Shown: piece by piece, positions 1 to 9,751 of the stretch
Layout: every line of letters begins with the position of its first letter
How positions within the stretch are numbered: the stretch's first letter is position 1
From: JAGRGG01 sp965217265
GTDB lineage: Bacteria; Pseudomonadota; Alphaproteobacteria; Geminicoccales; Geminicoccaceae
DNA: 64,000 nucleotides
Direction of reading: 5' to 3'
NCBI GenBank assembly: GCA_965217265.1
Contig: CBDCHP010000006.1
Span: forward strand, 76,867 to 140,866
Made by a program: the position numbers and the translations under genes
The notes under the pieces: generated by a model
Databases searched by the model: none
What the model saw: the letters and a program-made list of their open reading frames with translations, nothing else
What the model was told of the DNA's origin: nothing

Positions 1-794
1 TGAATGAAGGTCGAATATATTTTGGTCAAGGTGGCGCATCGCAGCCAAATGTAATACGTTACCTTTCAGAAGTACCCGGACTTGTTCCTTCAACATGGTG
101 GCCGCAAACAGAAGTAGGTCATAATGATGAGGCAAAAAAAGAGGTTTTTGCACTTTACGGTAAAGAAGGGGCTTTCGCTACACCCAAACCCGAACGCCTA
201 ATCGAACGCATCCTCCACATTGCTACCAACCCCGGCGACCTCGTGCTCGACAGCTTCCTCGGCTCGGGCACGACGGCGGCCGTCGCGCACAAGATGGGGC
301 GGCGCTGGATCGGCATCGAGATGGGCGAGCACGCCGTGACCCACTGCGTGCCCCGGCTGAGGAAGGTGGTCGGGGGCGAGGGGGGAGGCGTCTCGAAGTC
401 GGTCGGCTGGGCGGGCGGCGGCGGGTTCGGCTTCTGCCGGCTGGGGCCGGCCGTGTTCGACGGCGCCGGGCGGCTGCGGGCCGACGTCACCTTCGCCGAC
501 CTCGCCCGCCACGTCTGGTTCGCCGCGACCCGGCGCGGGCTGGCGCAAACCCCGGCGACGCCGTTCCTCGGCGCGCACGGCGGGCAGGGCTACTACCTCC
601 TGTTCAACGGCATTCTGGGCGACCGGCGCCACGACGGCGGCAACGTGCTGACGCATCGTACTTTAAGCGACCTGCCGCCGTTCGACGGGCCGAAGGTGGT
701 CTACGGCGAGGGCTGCCGGCTGGGGGCTGCGGCGCTCAAGCGGCTCGGGATCGCGTTCCGGCCGCTGCCCTACGCGATCGACGGGGCGGGGTAG
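1..794 (+). CDS. mod: Type III restriction-modification DNA methyltransferase (Mod), 5' part outside window
   Basis: C-terminal part of a beta-class adenine methyltransferase; the reading frame enters from the left edge (codons begin at base 3). Motif X (FATPKPERLIERI, about 175-210) is followed by the SAM-binding motif I (LDSFLGSGTT, about 246-275), the X-then-I order of type III Mod proteins. The DPPY catalytic motif would lie upstream of the window. Mod methylates the recognition site and supplies sequence specificity to Res. The stop codon lies 6 bp before the downstream restriction gene, so the two are probably one operon. The first roughly 180 bases are AT-rich with AT-ending codons, while the rest has host-like high-GC codons, pointing to a mosaic gene. 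Confidence 0.88.
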   Translation, partial: NEGRIYFGQGGASQPNVIRYLSEVPGLVPSTWWPQTEVGHNDEAKKEVFALYGKEGAFATPKPERLIERILHIATNPGDLVLDSFLGSGTTAAVAHKMGRRWIGIEMGEHAVTHCVPRLRKVVGGEGGGVSKSVGWAGGGGFGFCRLGPAVFDGAGRLRADVTFADLARHVWFAATRRGLAQTPATPFLGAHGGQGYYLLFNGILGDRRHDGGNVLTHRTLSDLPPFDGPKVVYGEGCRLGAAALKRLGIAFRPLPYAIDGAG

Positions 795-800
795 CGCGCG

Positions 801-3461
801 ATGCGGCTCAAGGACTATCAGCAAGCCTGCCTAGAGAAGCTGCGCCTCTACCTGGAGGAGGCGCGGCTGACCGGCGACCCGGCACTCGCCTTCGAGCTGC
901 GCGCCGACGCCGCGCCGGGGCGGGACGCGCCGGCCCCCTACCGCCCGGTCGAGGGGCTGGGCGACGTCCCCTACGTCTGCCTGCGCGTGCCGACCGGCGG
1001 CGGCAAGACGGTGATGGCGGCGCACGGCATCCCGATCGCGGCCGGGGCGTACCTGGAGCGGGACTACCCGCTCGCCCTGTGGCTCGTGCCGACCAGCACG
1101 ATCAGGAAGCAGACCGTCGAGGCGCTGAAAGACGCGCGCCACCCCTACCGGCGGGCGCTGGATGGGCTCTACGGCCCCGGCAAGGTGCTGGTCCTGGACC
1201 TCGCCGAGTTCGCCCAGATCCTGCCGCACGATCTGGGCGCGCGCTGCGTCGTCGTCGTCGCGACGATCCAGAGCTTTCGCGCCGCCAACACCGAGGGACG
1301 CCGGGTCTACGCCACCAACGAGGCGTTCGAGCCGCACTTCGCCAAGCTGGCGCACCCGCCCGCGTGGCTGGAGCCGGACGAGGCGAGGGGCGGGCCCAAG
1401 CTCAGCTTCGCCAACCTCTGCGCCATGATGGGGCCGCTCGTCATCGTCGACGAGGCGCACAACGCCCGGAGTTCTTTGAGCTTCGCGACCCTGGCCCGGC
1501 TGCGCCCGCGCTGCGTGATCGAGATGACGGCGACGCCGGCGAAGGACAGCAACGTTCTCGCCCGCGTCGCGGCGGCGGAACTCCTGGCCGAGGAGATGAT
1601 CAAGCTGCCGGTCGTGCTCTCCGAGCACAAGACGTGGGCCGCCGCCGTGCATCAGGCGGTCGAGACCCGCGCGATGCTGGCGAGGGAGGCTTCGAGCGAC
1701 CCGGACGGCATCCGCCCGATCGCGCTGTTCAAGGCGCAGGACAAGACCGGCGAGGTGACGGTCGAGGCGCTCAAACGCCACCTGATCGAGCACGAGCGGG
1801 TGGACGAGGGGGCGATCCGCGTCGCCACCGGCGAGCAGCGCGAACTGGACGGCGTCGACCTCGCCGACCCGAGATGCCCCGTCGAGCACGTCATCACCGT
1901 CGAGGCCTTGAAGGAGGGCTGGGACTGCCCGTCGGCCTACGTGTTCTGCTCGGTCGCCGACGTGCGCTCGGCGACGGCGGTCGAGCAGCTCTTGGGCCGG
2001 GTCTTGCGGATGCCCTACGCCAAGCGGCGGGCGAACGACGCCCTGAACAAGGCCTACGCCCACGTCGCCAGCGACGATTTCGCCAGCGCCGCCGTGGCCC
2101 TCGCCGACAAGATGATCCAGAACATGGGCTTCGAGCCCGAGGAGGCCGAGCGGGCGATCGAGGCCCGGCTGCCCTTCGACGGCGACGACACCGACGGGGA
2201 CGAGGACGGGCTGCCCCTGTGGACGCCCCCGCCGACGGGGCGCCAGATCGCGCTAGAGGTAGACGGGCACCCGGACGTGAGCGACCTGGACGAGGCCGAG
2301 CGCCGCGCGCTCAAGATCGTGCCCCGAGCGGGCGGGACGTGCGCCGTCACCGTGACGGGTAAAGCGAGCGAGCGGGTGGCACTGGCACTCGCGGCGGCGG
2401 CGAAGCCCGGGCGGCGCGAGGCGGTCGAGCGCCGGGTGGCGGCACACAACCGGGAGATCGAGGCGGCGCAGGCGCCCGCCGAGCGGGGCGCGCGGCTGGT
2501 CCTGCCGCAGTTGGCGCTCGACCTCGGCCACGGGCTCGGCCCCGTCCTGGTCGAGCCCGAACTGCTCGACGAACTGGGCGCGTGGCGCTTGAGCGACGGG
2601 TCGGCGGCGCTCGACGCTAGCGCCTTCGACGTGCGCGAGGAGGCCGAGTTCTGGCGCATCGACCTCGGCGGCCGGCGGCTCAAGGTGGCGCACGTCGCGC
2701 AGCACGTCCTAGAGTTGGGCCTGCTCGACACCGACTGGCGCGAGGACGACCTGCTCGGCTGGCTCGACGGCCAGACCCGCAGCGACGACGTGATCCAGGC
2801 AGACCGCTGGACGTGGCTCGGCCGCGCGCTCGACCACCTGACGCGCGAGCGCGGGCTGAACCTCGCCGACCTCGTGCGCTTCAAGTTCCCGCTCGCCGAG
2901 GCGCTCAAGGCCCTGATCCGCCGCAACCGCGGTGCGGCGCGCGAGCGGGCCTACCAGCAAAACCTGTTCGCGCCGGCGGCACCCGTCGTCGTCGACGTGG
3001 ACCACGCCCTCGCGATCGAGCCGCACCTCTACGCGCCGCGCTGGCCCTACCGGGGCCGGTTCGCGTTCGCCAAGCACTTCACCGGCCGGCCGGGCGAGCT
3101 GAACGCGCAAGGCGAGGAGCACGACTGCGCCGTGGCGATCGAGCGCCACCCCAAGGTCGCGACGTGGCTGCGCAACCTCGCCGGGCCGGGCGGCGGGCGC
3201 GAGCGGCGCAGCTTCTGGCTGCCCTTGGCGGGAGGGCGCTTCTACCCGGACTTCGTCGGCGCCCTCGACGACGGCCGCGCCTTCGTGATCGAGTACAAGG
3301 GCGCGGCCTACGCCAGCAACGACGACAGCCGCGACAAGAAGCGGATCGGCGCCTTGTGGGCCGAGAACAGCGGCGGCAAGGCCGTGTTCGCGATGGTCGA
3401 GCGGCGGGGCCGTGAAGGGCAGAATGTGACCGAACAGCTCGTCAAGGCGTTCGCGGCGTAG
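801..3461 (+). CDS. res: Type III restriction endonuclease subunit (Res), DEAD/DEAH helicase-nuclease
   Basis: ATP-dependent DNA translocase and nuclease of the type III system, working with the Mod protein encoded just upstream. The 886-residue protein has Walker A (VPTGGGKTVMAAHG, about residue 65), the DEAH box (VIVDEAHN, about 215), motif III (EMTATPAK), the helicase C-terminal motifs KEGWDCPSA and QLLGRVLRMP, and a C-terminal PD-(D/E)xK nuclease (FYPDFVGAL then VIEYKG). It is somewhat shorter than the roughly 970-residue classical Res proteins but all key motifs are present, so it is probably functional. The ATG lies 6 bp after the mod stop codon. Confidence 0.93.
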   Translation: MRLKDYQQACLEKLRLYLEEARLTGDPALAFELRADAAPGRDAPAPYRPVEGLGDVPYVCLRVPTGGGKTVMAAHGIPIAAGAYLERDYPLALWLVPTSTIRKQTVEALKDARHPYRRALDGLYGPGKVLVLDLAEFAQILPHDLGARCVVVVATIQSFRAANTEGRRVYATNEAFEPHFAKLAHPPAWLEPDEARGGPKLSFANLCAMMGPLVIVDEAHNARSSLSFATLARLRPRCVIEMTATPAKDSNVLARVAAAELLAEEMIKLPVVLSEHKTWAAAVHQAVETRAMLAREASSDPDGIRPIALFKAQDKTGEVTVEALKRHLIEHERVDEGAIRVATGEQRELDGVDLADPRCPVEHVITVEALKEGWDCPSAYVFCSVADVRSATAVEQLLGRVLRMPYAKRRANDALNKAYAHVASDDFASAAVALADKMIQNMGFEPEEAERAIEARLPFDGDDTDGDEDGLPLWTPPPTGRQIALEVDGHPDVSDLDEAERRALKIVPRAGGTCAVTVTGKASERVALALAAAAKPGRREAVERRVAAHNREIEAAQAPAERGARLVLPQLALDLGHGLGPVLVEPELLDELGAWRLSDGSAALDASAFDVREEAEFWRIDLGGRRLKVAHVAQHVLELGLLDTDWREDDLLGWLDGQTRSDDVIQADRWTWLGRALDHLTRERGLNLADLVRFKFPLAEALKALIRRNRGAARERAYQQNLFAPAAPVVVDVDHALAIEPHLYAPRWPYRGRFAFAKHFTGRPGELNAQGEEHDCAVAIERHPKVATWLRNLAGPGGGRERRSFWLPLAGGRFYPDFVGALDDGRAFVIEYKGAAYASNDDSRDKKRIGALWAENSGGKAVFAMVERRGREGQNVTEQLVKAFAA

Positions 3462-3526
3462 CGGGGTGCGGCGGCACCGGCTTGCCCCGGCCGGCAGGAG
3501 CCGACATGCTCAAGGGGCGCTGGGCC

Positions 3527-3990
3527 GGCCGAGCCACGCCGGCCGCCTTGAACGGGTCTCGCGGGGTGTCGGTAGTCGCCCGCGGGCGGCGCCGCCCCCC
3601 GCTTCCAGGGTTTAAGGAAGGGCGGCTCAGGCCGCCGCGTCGGCTGGGCCCGGCCGGCGCCGGGACGCCGCGAACGCGCCTTCGGGTGCGCTTATTGGCT
3701 GAAGCGGGTTGACGCCGCGGCCCGTGGGCGTAAGCCGCCGGCAAGCCTTAACCGGCCCGCGCGGCGTTCGGTCCCCGGATTTGATCTACCGGATCGGTCG
3801 GGCGCCGCGTCCCGTCGCGCCGCACGGTTCCCGGTTTTGACACCGGACCGGCCGGGCGTCGCGCGACCGGATTTGCCCCGGCCCCCGCGCATAAGGGGGA
3901 TCTCGCCATCGGCGGGATCGGGAAGGGGCCGGCGCTCCCCCTCCCGGGGCAACCTTTCTGTCCTCAAAGCCGTCGGCCCCATGGCCAGCG
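3527..3990. repeat. GC-rich dispersed repeat, copy 1 (prophage region)
   Basis: This segment matches 6473-6855 over most of its length with small indels. Shared landmarks are GAGCCACGCCGGCCGCCTTG, TTGACGCCG, GCCCGTGGG, GGACCGGCCGGGCG and GCTCCCCCTCCCGGGGC. The distal part (about 3880-4000) also matches 4790-4935. It follows the res stop codon and runs into the 3' end of the decayed prophage gene, where in minus-strand translation it supplies a low-complexity Arg/Gly/Pro-rich tail. No independent gene is visible in it. Confidence 0.7.
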
Positions 3991-4763
3991 CCGCGTTCAC
4001 CGTCCGATAACCCGATCGGTCCTCGGCCAGGCGCGCGACGCGATCGTCTTGCGGCCGAAGCGTCAGCGCAAGCTTGGACAGCGGACGAGATCGGGGCCGA
4101 TCCGCCGGTTTTCCAAGTGCGTCGCGCAGGCCGGGTTCCTCCTGCCAGAGCCGCTCAGGCCCGTCATCCTCGTGTGCGCCCCGCTTCTCTTCAGGCTTGT
4201 CGTCGTCGCGGGGCGCCTCTACCTCGGTATCAGGCGGCCCTGCTCCCTCCGTCTTCCCTATATCCTGGGACGGCGGTGCGTAGGGTGGGCTGGGTTGCAA
4301 TCCTCCCTCTCCACCGGAGTCGTCCCCCCCGCCGTCGCGGTAGAGCAACAGCGTCTCTAGCATCCGCTCGAACACCGCTTCCACCTCCGGCGTTGCCCCC
4401 TTGCCCTGTGCTTTGAACCCGTCGAACAGCCGGGCCATGAAGGTCGCCAGCGTCTTGAACACCCCCTCCAGGGCCGAGGAAGGCGCGGCGGCGCCGGCGG
4501 TCCAGGCCTCGAAGGCGCCGGCGATCTTCTCGTGGTGCGCCGGCAGCAAGGGGCCGTTCCCCGCCCCGGTCCAGCGCTTGAGCGTGGCGAGGTCGGACGC
4601 CAGGCCGGAATCGTGCGGCGCCAGGTCCTGCATCACCATCGTGAACAGGTGCGCCGTCTCGTGCACCACCGTGCTGGCGTCGGCCGTCTCGAACAGCTCG
4701 ATCACCGCCCGGCCGTCCTCATTCAGCGTGATCGCACCCCTGGGTGCGCCCTCGCCGGGTTGC

Positions 4764-4935
4764 TCCAGGCGGCCGGAACCGCCATCTTTGGACTTGCTCT
4801 GGCCCCCGCGCGAAAGGGGGGTTTCGCCCTCGGCGGGATCGAGACGGGACCGGCGCTCCCCCTCCCAGAGCAAATCCACCTGCTTGAGGCCAGTCGGTCG
4901 AACGGCCAGCGCCGTACTCACCGTCCAGTATCCTG
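4764..4935. repeat. GC-rich dispersed repeat, copy 2 (inside the prophage gene)
   Basis: Partial copy of the repeat at 3527-3990 and 6473-6855, in the same orientation. It shares GGCGGCCGGAACCGCCAT, the CCCCCGCGCG...AAGGGGG hairpin-like core and GGCGCTCCCCCTCCC. It lies in the linker between the PBECR-like and HExxH domains without breaking the frame. Confidence 0.6.
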
Positions 4936-6472
4936 ACCCGTCCGCCGCCGGCCGCAGCTCGACGATGGCCACCGAGGCTGGTCGGCCACGCTTGGCGAGC
5001 AGGATGGCACCCCCTTTGCCGCGATAGACGGCGTCGAAGGACCGGCCGATGTCGGCGACGAAGGCGGCCACGTCGTCGAAGCTCAAGGCCGCAATCTCCG
5101 TTCCGTGCCGCGCCTTGATGTGCGCCTCGCCGAAGCCCCGGTCGGTCGCCGCGTCGTGCGTCCCCTCCGCCAGCCGGATCGGCCCGGCCTCGCGGCCGAC
5201 CGCCTGGGCGACGTCGGGCCGGATCGAGCCGAGGTTGGGGCTGCCCGTGTCGAGCGCGACGAAGCGCCCTTCGGCCAAGTCGACGTAGCGCGCCTCGCCC
5301 GTGGCCACCCCCGGCCGCGGCCGCTCGGGCGGCGGCTGGAACAACGTCTCCGGGGAGCGCCGCAGCGCCTGCCCCTGCTTGGCCGTCACCGCATCCAGGA
5401 TTGCCCCGGCCTTGGCCGGCGCCGCGCCGAACATGTCGGCCCCCGGCGCGCGCTTGCCGGCCTCGCCCACCACGCCGTCGAGCAGTTCGGCGAGGCGCCC
5501 CCGGCCCTTGAGCCGGACGCCGGACTTTGTGCGGTGCAGCATGGCGCCGAGCCACGCCCGGCCTTCGTCGCCCAAGCCCCCGCCCAGCATGTCCTGCTGC
5601 AGCAAGGGGAAGTCGAGCGGCTGCTTGGCCTCGCGTGCCTGGACGACGGCGCGCACCGATTCCAGCAGCCCCGGCACAAGGTCGCCCTCGGCAGCAATGC
5701 CGCCCGCCTCGATGCCGGCCTTGAGCCGCGCCACGCCCGGCGCCGCGTCGGCCAGCGCCTTGCCCAAGGGGCCGAGTTCGTCGTCGGCGCTCTCGACCAG
5801 CCGCGCCGTCAGATCCGCGTCGCCGTAGGCACGCGCCAGCAAGGCCGCCTCGATCCTGGCCGCCCCGGCCCGCGCCAGCGTGCCGTCGGCCGCCATCAGC
5901 CCGGCCCGCTCGGACGCCGGCAGCGCGTCGATGAAGGCGCGCACGAAGGGGCGGTTCGCCGCCGCTTGCAGGTCCGGCGCGCGCACCAAGTCCAGCACGT
6001 CCGGCGCCAGCCGCTCGGCGTCGCCGGCGGCCTGCTCGGCGGCACCCATCCTGGCAACGGTCGCTTCGTTCGCCTGCCGCGTGAAGCGCACGCGCGCGTC
6101 GGGCGTGAGTTGTGTGGTCCGCCGGCGGACCAGGACCGGCGCCGTCATGCCCTCGACCGCGAAGCCCTGGTCGGCTAAGTACCGACGATAGCGCCCGGCG
6201 CCCTCCATCCCCTGGCCGTACGCCCGGCGCAGCGCCAGCGTCCGGCCGTTGCCGCTCTCGACCACGCCCTCTGGCCCGACGATCGGCGCGCCCTCGCCCG
6301 GCGTCGGCGTCTCCCCGAGCAGGCGCGGGTCGAGCTTGGCCGCCAGCGCCGCCACCTGCTCGGCGCTGGCGGCCCGCGTCCGGTCGCGCGGCTGGAGTTC
6401 GGGCGGGAAGGCCGGGTGCGCCCTTGCTGGCTTGTTCAAGGCGGCCGGAACCGCCATCCTTGGAGAAGCGCC

Positions 6473-6855
6473 GGGCCGGCCGAGCCACGCCGGCCGCCTT
6501 GAACAGGTCTCGCGGGGTGTCCGTCCTCGCCCGCGGGCGGCGCGCTCCTGCTTCCAGGGTCGAAGGAGGGGCGGTGCAGGCCGCCGCGTCGGCTGGGCCC
6601 GGCCGACGCTGGGGCGGCGCGGACGCTCCCTTGGATGCGCCGTCGGCGAGAGACAGGTTGACGCCGTGGCCCGTGGGTGTAAGCCGCACCGGATCGCTCG
6701 GGTGCCGCGTCGCGCCGCTCGGTCCCCGGAATCGATATCGGACCGGCCGGGCGTTGCACGGCAGGGTTCGCCCTGGCCCCCGCGCGACAAGGGGGATCCC
6801 GCCGCCGGCAGGATCGAGGTGGGATCGGCGCTCCCCCTCCCGGGGCGACCACCCT
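6473..6855. repeat. GC-rich dispersed repeat, copy 3
   Basis: Imperfect direct repeat of 3527-3990. It replaces whatever originally preceded the DdrB-like domain of the prophage gene, so the two long copies bracket the remnant. Both carry the CCCCCGCGC...AAGGGGGAT core. Confidence 0.68.
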
Positions 6856-7175
6856 CGGGTGGCCGGCCTCTTCCCGCTATCATTCGCGCGGTGCTTGGGG
6901 CAGGCATCCGGGGTGGTGTCGGGTCAGGTCTAGTCATCATCTAGGCTGGAAGACCTGACACCCCCCGAGCCGGTCCCGCTGGAACCTTAGCCAACACCCG
7001 GCGCCCTCGCCTGTCCGCCGAATACGGGATCATACCGTCGGCGAAAGTTGCAGCTCTGTGCGCCTCACGGTGCGTCGGCGCAGCGATGACGGCCGTCGCG
7101 CTCGGCGGTGGGGCTAGGTTGGCGCGCGGGCGCTCGCTCGGTGTCCGTTCGGCAATCCAGCGCCTCGGAACCGTC

Positions 7176-7670
7176 ATGCGTCCACCTGATCCCGCCAGCC
7201 TACCGGGCGTGGCCCTGAGCGGCACCGATCCGGCGCCCGAGCGCCAGCCCGAGTGGCGCCTGCCGCCCGAGTGGCCGGGCTGGACCATGGCGCTCGTCGG
7301 CTGCCTCATGGGCATGATCGGCGCTTGCGCCTACGCCGAAGCACAGCCCGGGTGGCAGACGACGGCCAGCCTCGTCGTGCTCTACGCCGGGGCCGCGATA
7401 GGGTTCGGCGCCACGCGCGTGGTCCTGCCGCTCATCGCAAGGCGGGCCAACGCGGCCGAGCAAGCGCAGCTCGTCGCGGCCAACGCCATCCCGCGCGCGA
7501 CGATCGACCGGGTCATCATGCACGGCATGGCGACGGACCCGGTGGCATTCGTCCACGCTATGAGGCGGCGTCACGAGGCGCATCGGCAGGCCGGGCTGCT
7601 CTACGAGGCCGAGTTCTGGGCGCGGGTGTCGCTGCGGATCGAAGAAATTTTGTGCGGTAAGCGGAACTGA
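7176..7670 (+). CDS. Hypothetical two-helix membrane protein
   Basis: Predicted 164 residues from ATG 7176; an in-frame upstream ATG at 7086 would add 30 Arg/Gly-rich residues and is less likely. Two hydrophobic segments (around WTMALVGCLMGMIGACAYA and SLVVLYAGAAIGFGATRVVL) are followed by a basic cytoplasmic-looking tail. I do not recognise a family. It lies between the prophage remnant and tRNA-Gly, so it may belong to the same integrated element. Codon use is host-like. Confidence 0.55.
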   Translation: MRPPDPASLPGVALSGTDPAPERQPEWRLPPEWPGWTMALVGCLMGMIGACAYAEAQPGWQTTASLVVLYAGAAIGFGATRVVLPLIARRANAAEQAQLVAANAIPRATIDRVIMHGMATDPVAFVHAMRRRHEAHRQAGLLYEAEFWARVSLRIEEILCGKRN

Positions 7671-7847
7671 GCCGCCCGAGCAGGTGGCCAGCGCCGGGCT
7701 CACAGGCCAGAGGCCGGATCTGCTCGTCACTTCGCCACTTGGCTAAAGCCGGACAGTTCAGGCTCTAACTTGCCGCCGCGCGCTTCCGGTAGGCTTCCGG
7801 CGGCTCTCGGGCAGTTGGGCGAGTTGCCTCTAAGCGCTTGAAAACAT

Positions 7848-7922
7848 TGGAGCGGGCGATGAGATTCGAACTCACGACCCCAACCTTGGCAAGGTTGTGC
7901 TCTACCCCTGAGCTACGCCCGC
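7848..7922 (-). tRNA. tRNA-Gly (anticodon GCC)
   Basis: The reverse complement reads GCGGGCGTAGCTC from 7922, with anticodon stem-loop CAACCTTGCCAAGGTTG (anticodon GCC), a T-loop containing GTTCGAATC, and acceptor 3' strand CGCCCGC followed by T and an encoded CCA ending at 7848. All arms pair and the length is 75 nt. Its 3' end faces the restriction/prophage segment, the usual side for phage or island integration. Confidence 0.96.
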
Positions 7923-8127
7923 GCTCCCGTTTTCGGGGTGAGGCGGTTGATAGCGGCACTCGCTCGGGTTGGCAAGCCCCCGCGGTGCCGGATCTCGCGC
8001 GCGATGCGCCGCCGCTCGCATCATCTCGCATCATGATAGGCGCAGGGTTGCGAAGCGGCGGCCCGCCTTCCATCTTAACCGGCAGAATCGCGAAGTACCG
8101 GCCTCGGCAGTCGTCCGGCCCGGATTG

Positions 8128-9072
8128 ATGAAGGCCCAATCCATGCAGCTCTTCGGCATGAACAAGAAGCCGGCTCCGGCAGCCGCCGCCGACACCGATG
8201 CCGGGGTGATCAAGAACGGCGGCCTGGAGACGTTCGCCGCTGACGTCATCCAGGCGTCGCAGACCGTCCCGGTCCTGGTCGATTTCTGGGCGCCCTGGTG
8301 CGGCCCTTGCAAGCAGCTCACGCCCGTCTTGGAGAAGCTGGTCCGGCAGGCGCAGGGCAAGGTCAGGCTCGTCAAGATCAACATCGACGAGAACCCCGAG
8401 TTGGCGCAGCAACTGCGCATCCAAAGCGTGCCGACGGTCTACGCCTTCTCCGGCGGTCAGCCGGTGACGGGCTTCGCCGGCGCCCAGCCCGAGAGCCAGA
8501 TCAAGGCCCTGATCGAGCAGCTGACCGGCGGCGGCGGCCTCGCCGGCGATCCGGCGGCCGACCTCGAAGCGGCCAAGGCGCTGCTCGATGCCGGCCGCAC
8601 CGACGAGGCGGCCGGGCTCTACAGCGCCTTGCTGCAGGACGACCCGGCGAACGCCGAGGCACTCGGCGGCCTCGTTCGCTGCCTGATTGCGCAGGGCGAG
8701 TTGGCGGGTGCCCGCGAGGTCTTGGGCAACGTTCCCCCCGAAGCGGCGACGGCGGCACCGATCTTGGGCGCGCAAGCAGCGCTGACGCTGGCCGAGGAGG
8801 CGGGCGACCTCGGCGATCCGGCCGAGTTCGAGGCCCGGATCGCGCGCGATCCCGCCGACCACGACGCGCGCGCGCGCCTCGCGACACTCCTCTTCCTGCG
8901 CGGCCGGATCGAGGACGCCCTTGACCACTTGGCGCACATCGTCCGCACCGACCGGACATGGAACGACGACGGGGCACGCAAGCAGATGGTCAAGCTGTTC
9001 GACGCGCTCGGTCCCACCCACCCGCAGACCTTGAAGGGGCGGCGGATGCTCTCCTCCTTGCTGTTTCGCTGA
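8128..9072 (+). CDS. ybbN: Co-chaperone YbbN-like thioredoxin with TPR tail
   Basis: A 314-residue cytoplasmic protein. The thioredoxin fold spans about residues 25-130 with active site FWAPWCGPCKQ and the cis-proline segment QSVPTVYAF. It is followed by TPR-like helices (AAKALLDAGRTDEAAGLY and similar), as in YbbN/CnoX, which protects and transfers oxidised clients. An alternative start is ATG 8143 (MQLFGMNKK). The stop codon overlaps the next start as TGATG, so translation is coupled to the LON-domain gene. Confidence 0.9.
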   Translation: MKAQSMQLFGMNKKPAPAAAADTDAGVIKNGGLETFAADVIQASQTVPVLVDFWAPWCGPCKQLTPVLEKLVRQAQGKVRLVKINIDENPELAQQLRIQSVPTVYAFSGGQPVTGFAGAQPESQIKALIEQLTGGGGLAGDPAADLEAAKALLDAGRTDEAAGLYSALLQDDPANAEALGGLVRCLIAQGELAGAREVLGNVPPEAATAAPILGAQAALTLAEEAGDLGDPAEFEARIARDPADHDARARLATLLFLRGRIEDALDHLAHIVRTDRTWNDDGARKQMVKLFDALGPTHPQTLKGRRMLSSLLFR

Positions 9073-9728
9073 TGACCGGCGGCGAGAGCCTGCCCGGGCG
9101 CTTTCCGATCTTCCCGCTGCGCGGCGCCCTGCTCTTGCCCGGCGGTAACCAGCCGCTCAACATCTTCGAGCCGCGCTACCTCGCCATGGTGCGCGACGCG
9201 ATGCAGACCGACCGCGTCATCGGCATGATCCAACCCAAATCCACGACCGGCGACGTGGCCGGCGACATGGGTGGCGCCGAGGTCTACGGCGTCGGCTGCG
9301 CCGGGCGGATCACCAATTTCGAGGAGACGCCCGACGGGCGCTACCTGATCACGCTGACCGGCCTCGCCCGCTTCGACGTACGGCGCGAGGTCGACGCCGA
9401 CACGCCCTATCGCCAGGTCGAGGCGACGTTCGATCGCTGGCGCGGCGATCTACGCCCGACCATGCCGCCCGACGGCTTGAAGCCGCAACTGGTCGAGGCG
9501 CTGAAGGTATACTTCGACCAGCAGGGCGTCGAGGTCGACTGGGAGAGCATCCAAAGCGCGCCGCTCGCCGGGCTGATCACCTCGCTCGCGATGATCTGCC
9601 CGTTCGAGTCGAGCGAGAAGCAGGCGCTGTTGGAGGCCGACACCCTGGAGCGCCAGGGCCGGATGCTGATCGCCTTGATGCAGATGTCGGCCTGCGAGCC
9701 CGAAGCGCCCTCGACCCGACGGCACTGA
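9072..9728 (+). CDS. LON peptidase substrate-binding domain protein
   Basis: 218 residues corresponding to the N-terminal substrate-binding domain of Lon alone (FPIFPLRGALLLPGGNQPLN, FEPRYLAMVRDAM, GRYLITLTGLARFDV), without AAA+ or protease domains. Stand-alone proteins of this kind sit next to ybbN in many alphaproteobacteria; their role is not established but probably concerns protein quality control. The ATG overlaps the ybbN stop by one base. Confidence 0.9.
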   Translation: MTGGESLPGRFPIFPLRGALLLPGGNQPLNIFEPRYLAMVRDAMQTDRVIGMIQPKSTTGDVAGDMGGAEVYGVGCAGRITNFEETPDGRYLITLTGLARFDVRREVDADTPYRQVEATFDRWRGDLRPTMPPDGLKPQLVEALKVYFDQQGVEVDWESIQSAPLAGLITSLAMICPFESSEKQALLEADTLERQGRMLIALMQMSACEPEAPSTRRH

Positions 9729-9751
9729 AGACTTTTACCCGGAGCCGACCG

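Larger units (their letters stand above)
3692..6940 (-). pseudogene. Prophage large polyvalent protein remnant (DdrB-like, PBECR-like and HExxH domains) with in-frame repeat insertions
   Basis: The open frame is 1082 codons, but only the middle looks like ancestral coding sequence. From about 6375 down to 5390 it encodes a DdrB-like ParB-superfamily domain (GPEGVVESGNGRTLALRRAY). At about 5340-4880 follows a PBECR-type nuclease-like domain (GFGEAHIKARHGTE). At about 4745-4380 there is a zincin-like segment with HETAH (about 4653-4667). The first roughly 185 codons, a linker near 4740-4935 and the last roughly 170 codons are repeat-derived Arg/Gly/Pro-rich sequence (PLSRGGQ-type units). The C-terminal copy also duplicates the end of the PBECR domain. 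The native N terminus and phage neighbours are missing. I read it as a prophage relic kept open by GC-rich composition; a still-translated protein cannot be excluded. Confidence 0.6.

Noticed and set aside
831..2063. Long minus-strand frame opposite res
   Set aside because: Shadow of the GC-rich res gene: Arg/Gly/Val/Asp-rich, no domain, no ribosome site.
3482..3712. 76-codon frame after res
   Set aside because: Lies within the dispersed GC-rich repeat; its translation recurs in the second repeat copy and has no gene-like features.
7765..9021. Minus-strand frame opposite ybbN including the tRNA
   Set aside because: Runs through the tRNA-Gly gene and is antisense to a clear thioredoxin-fold gene.
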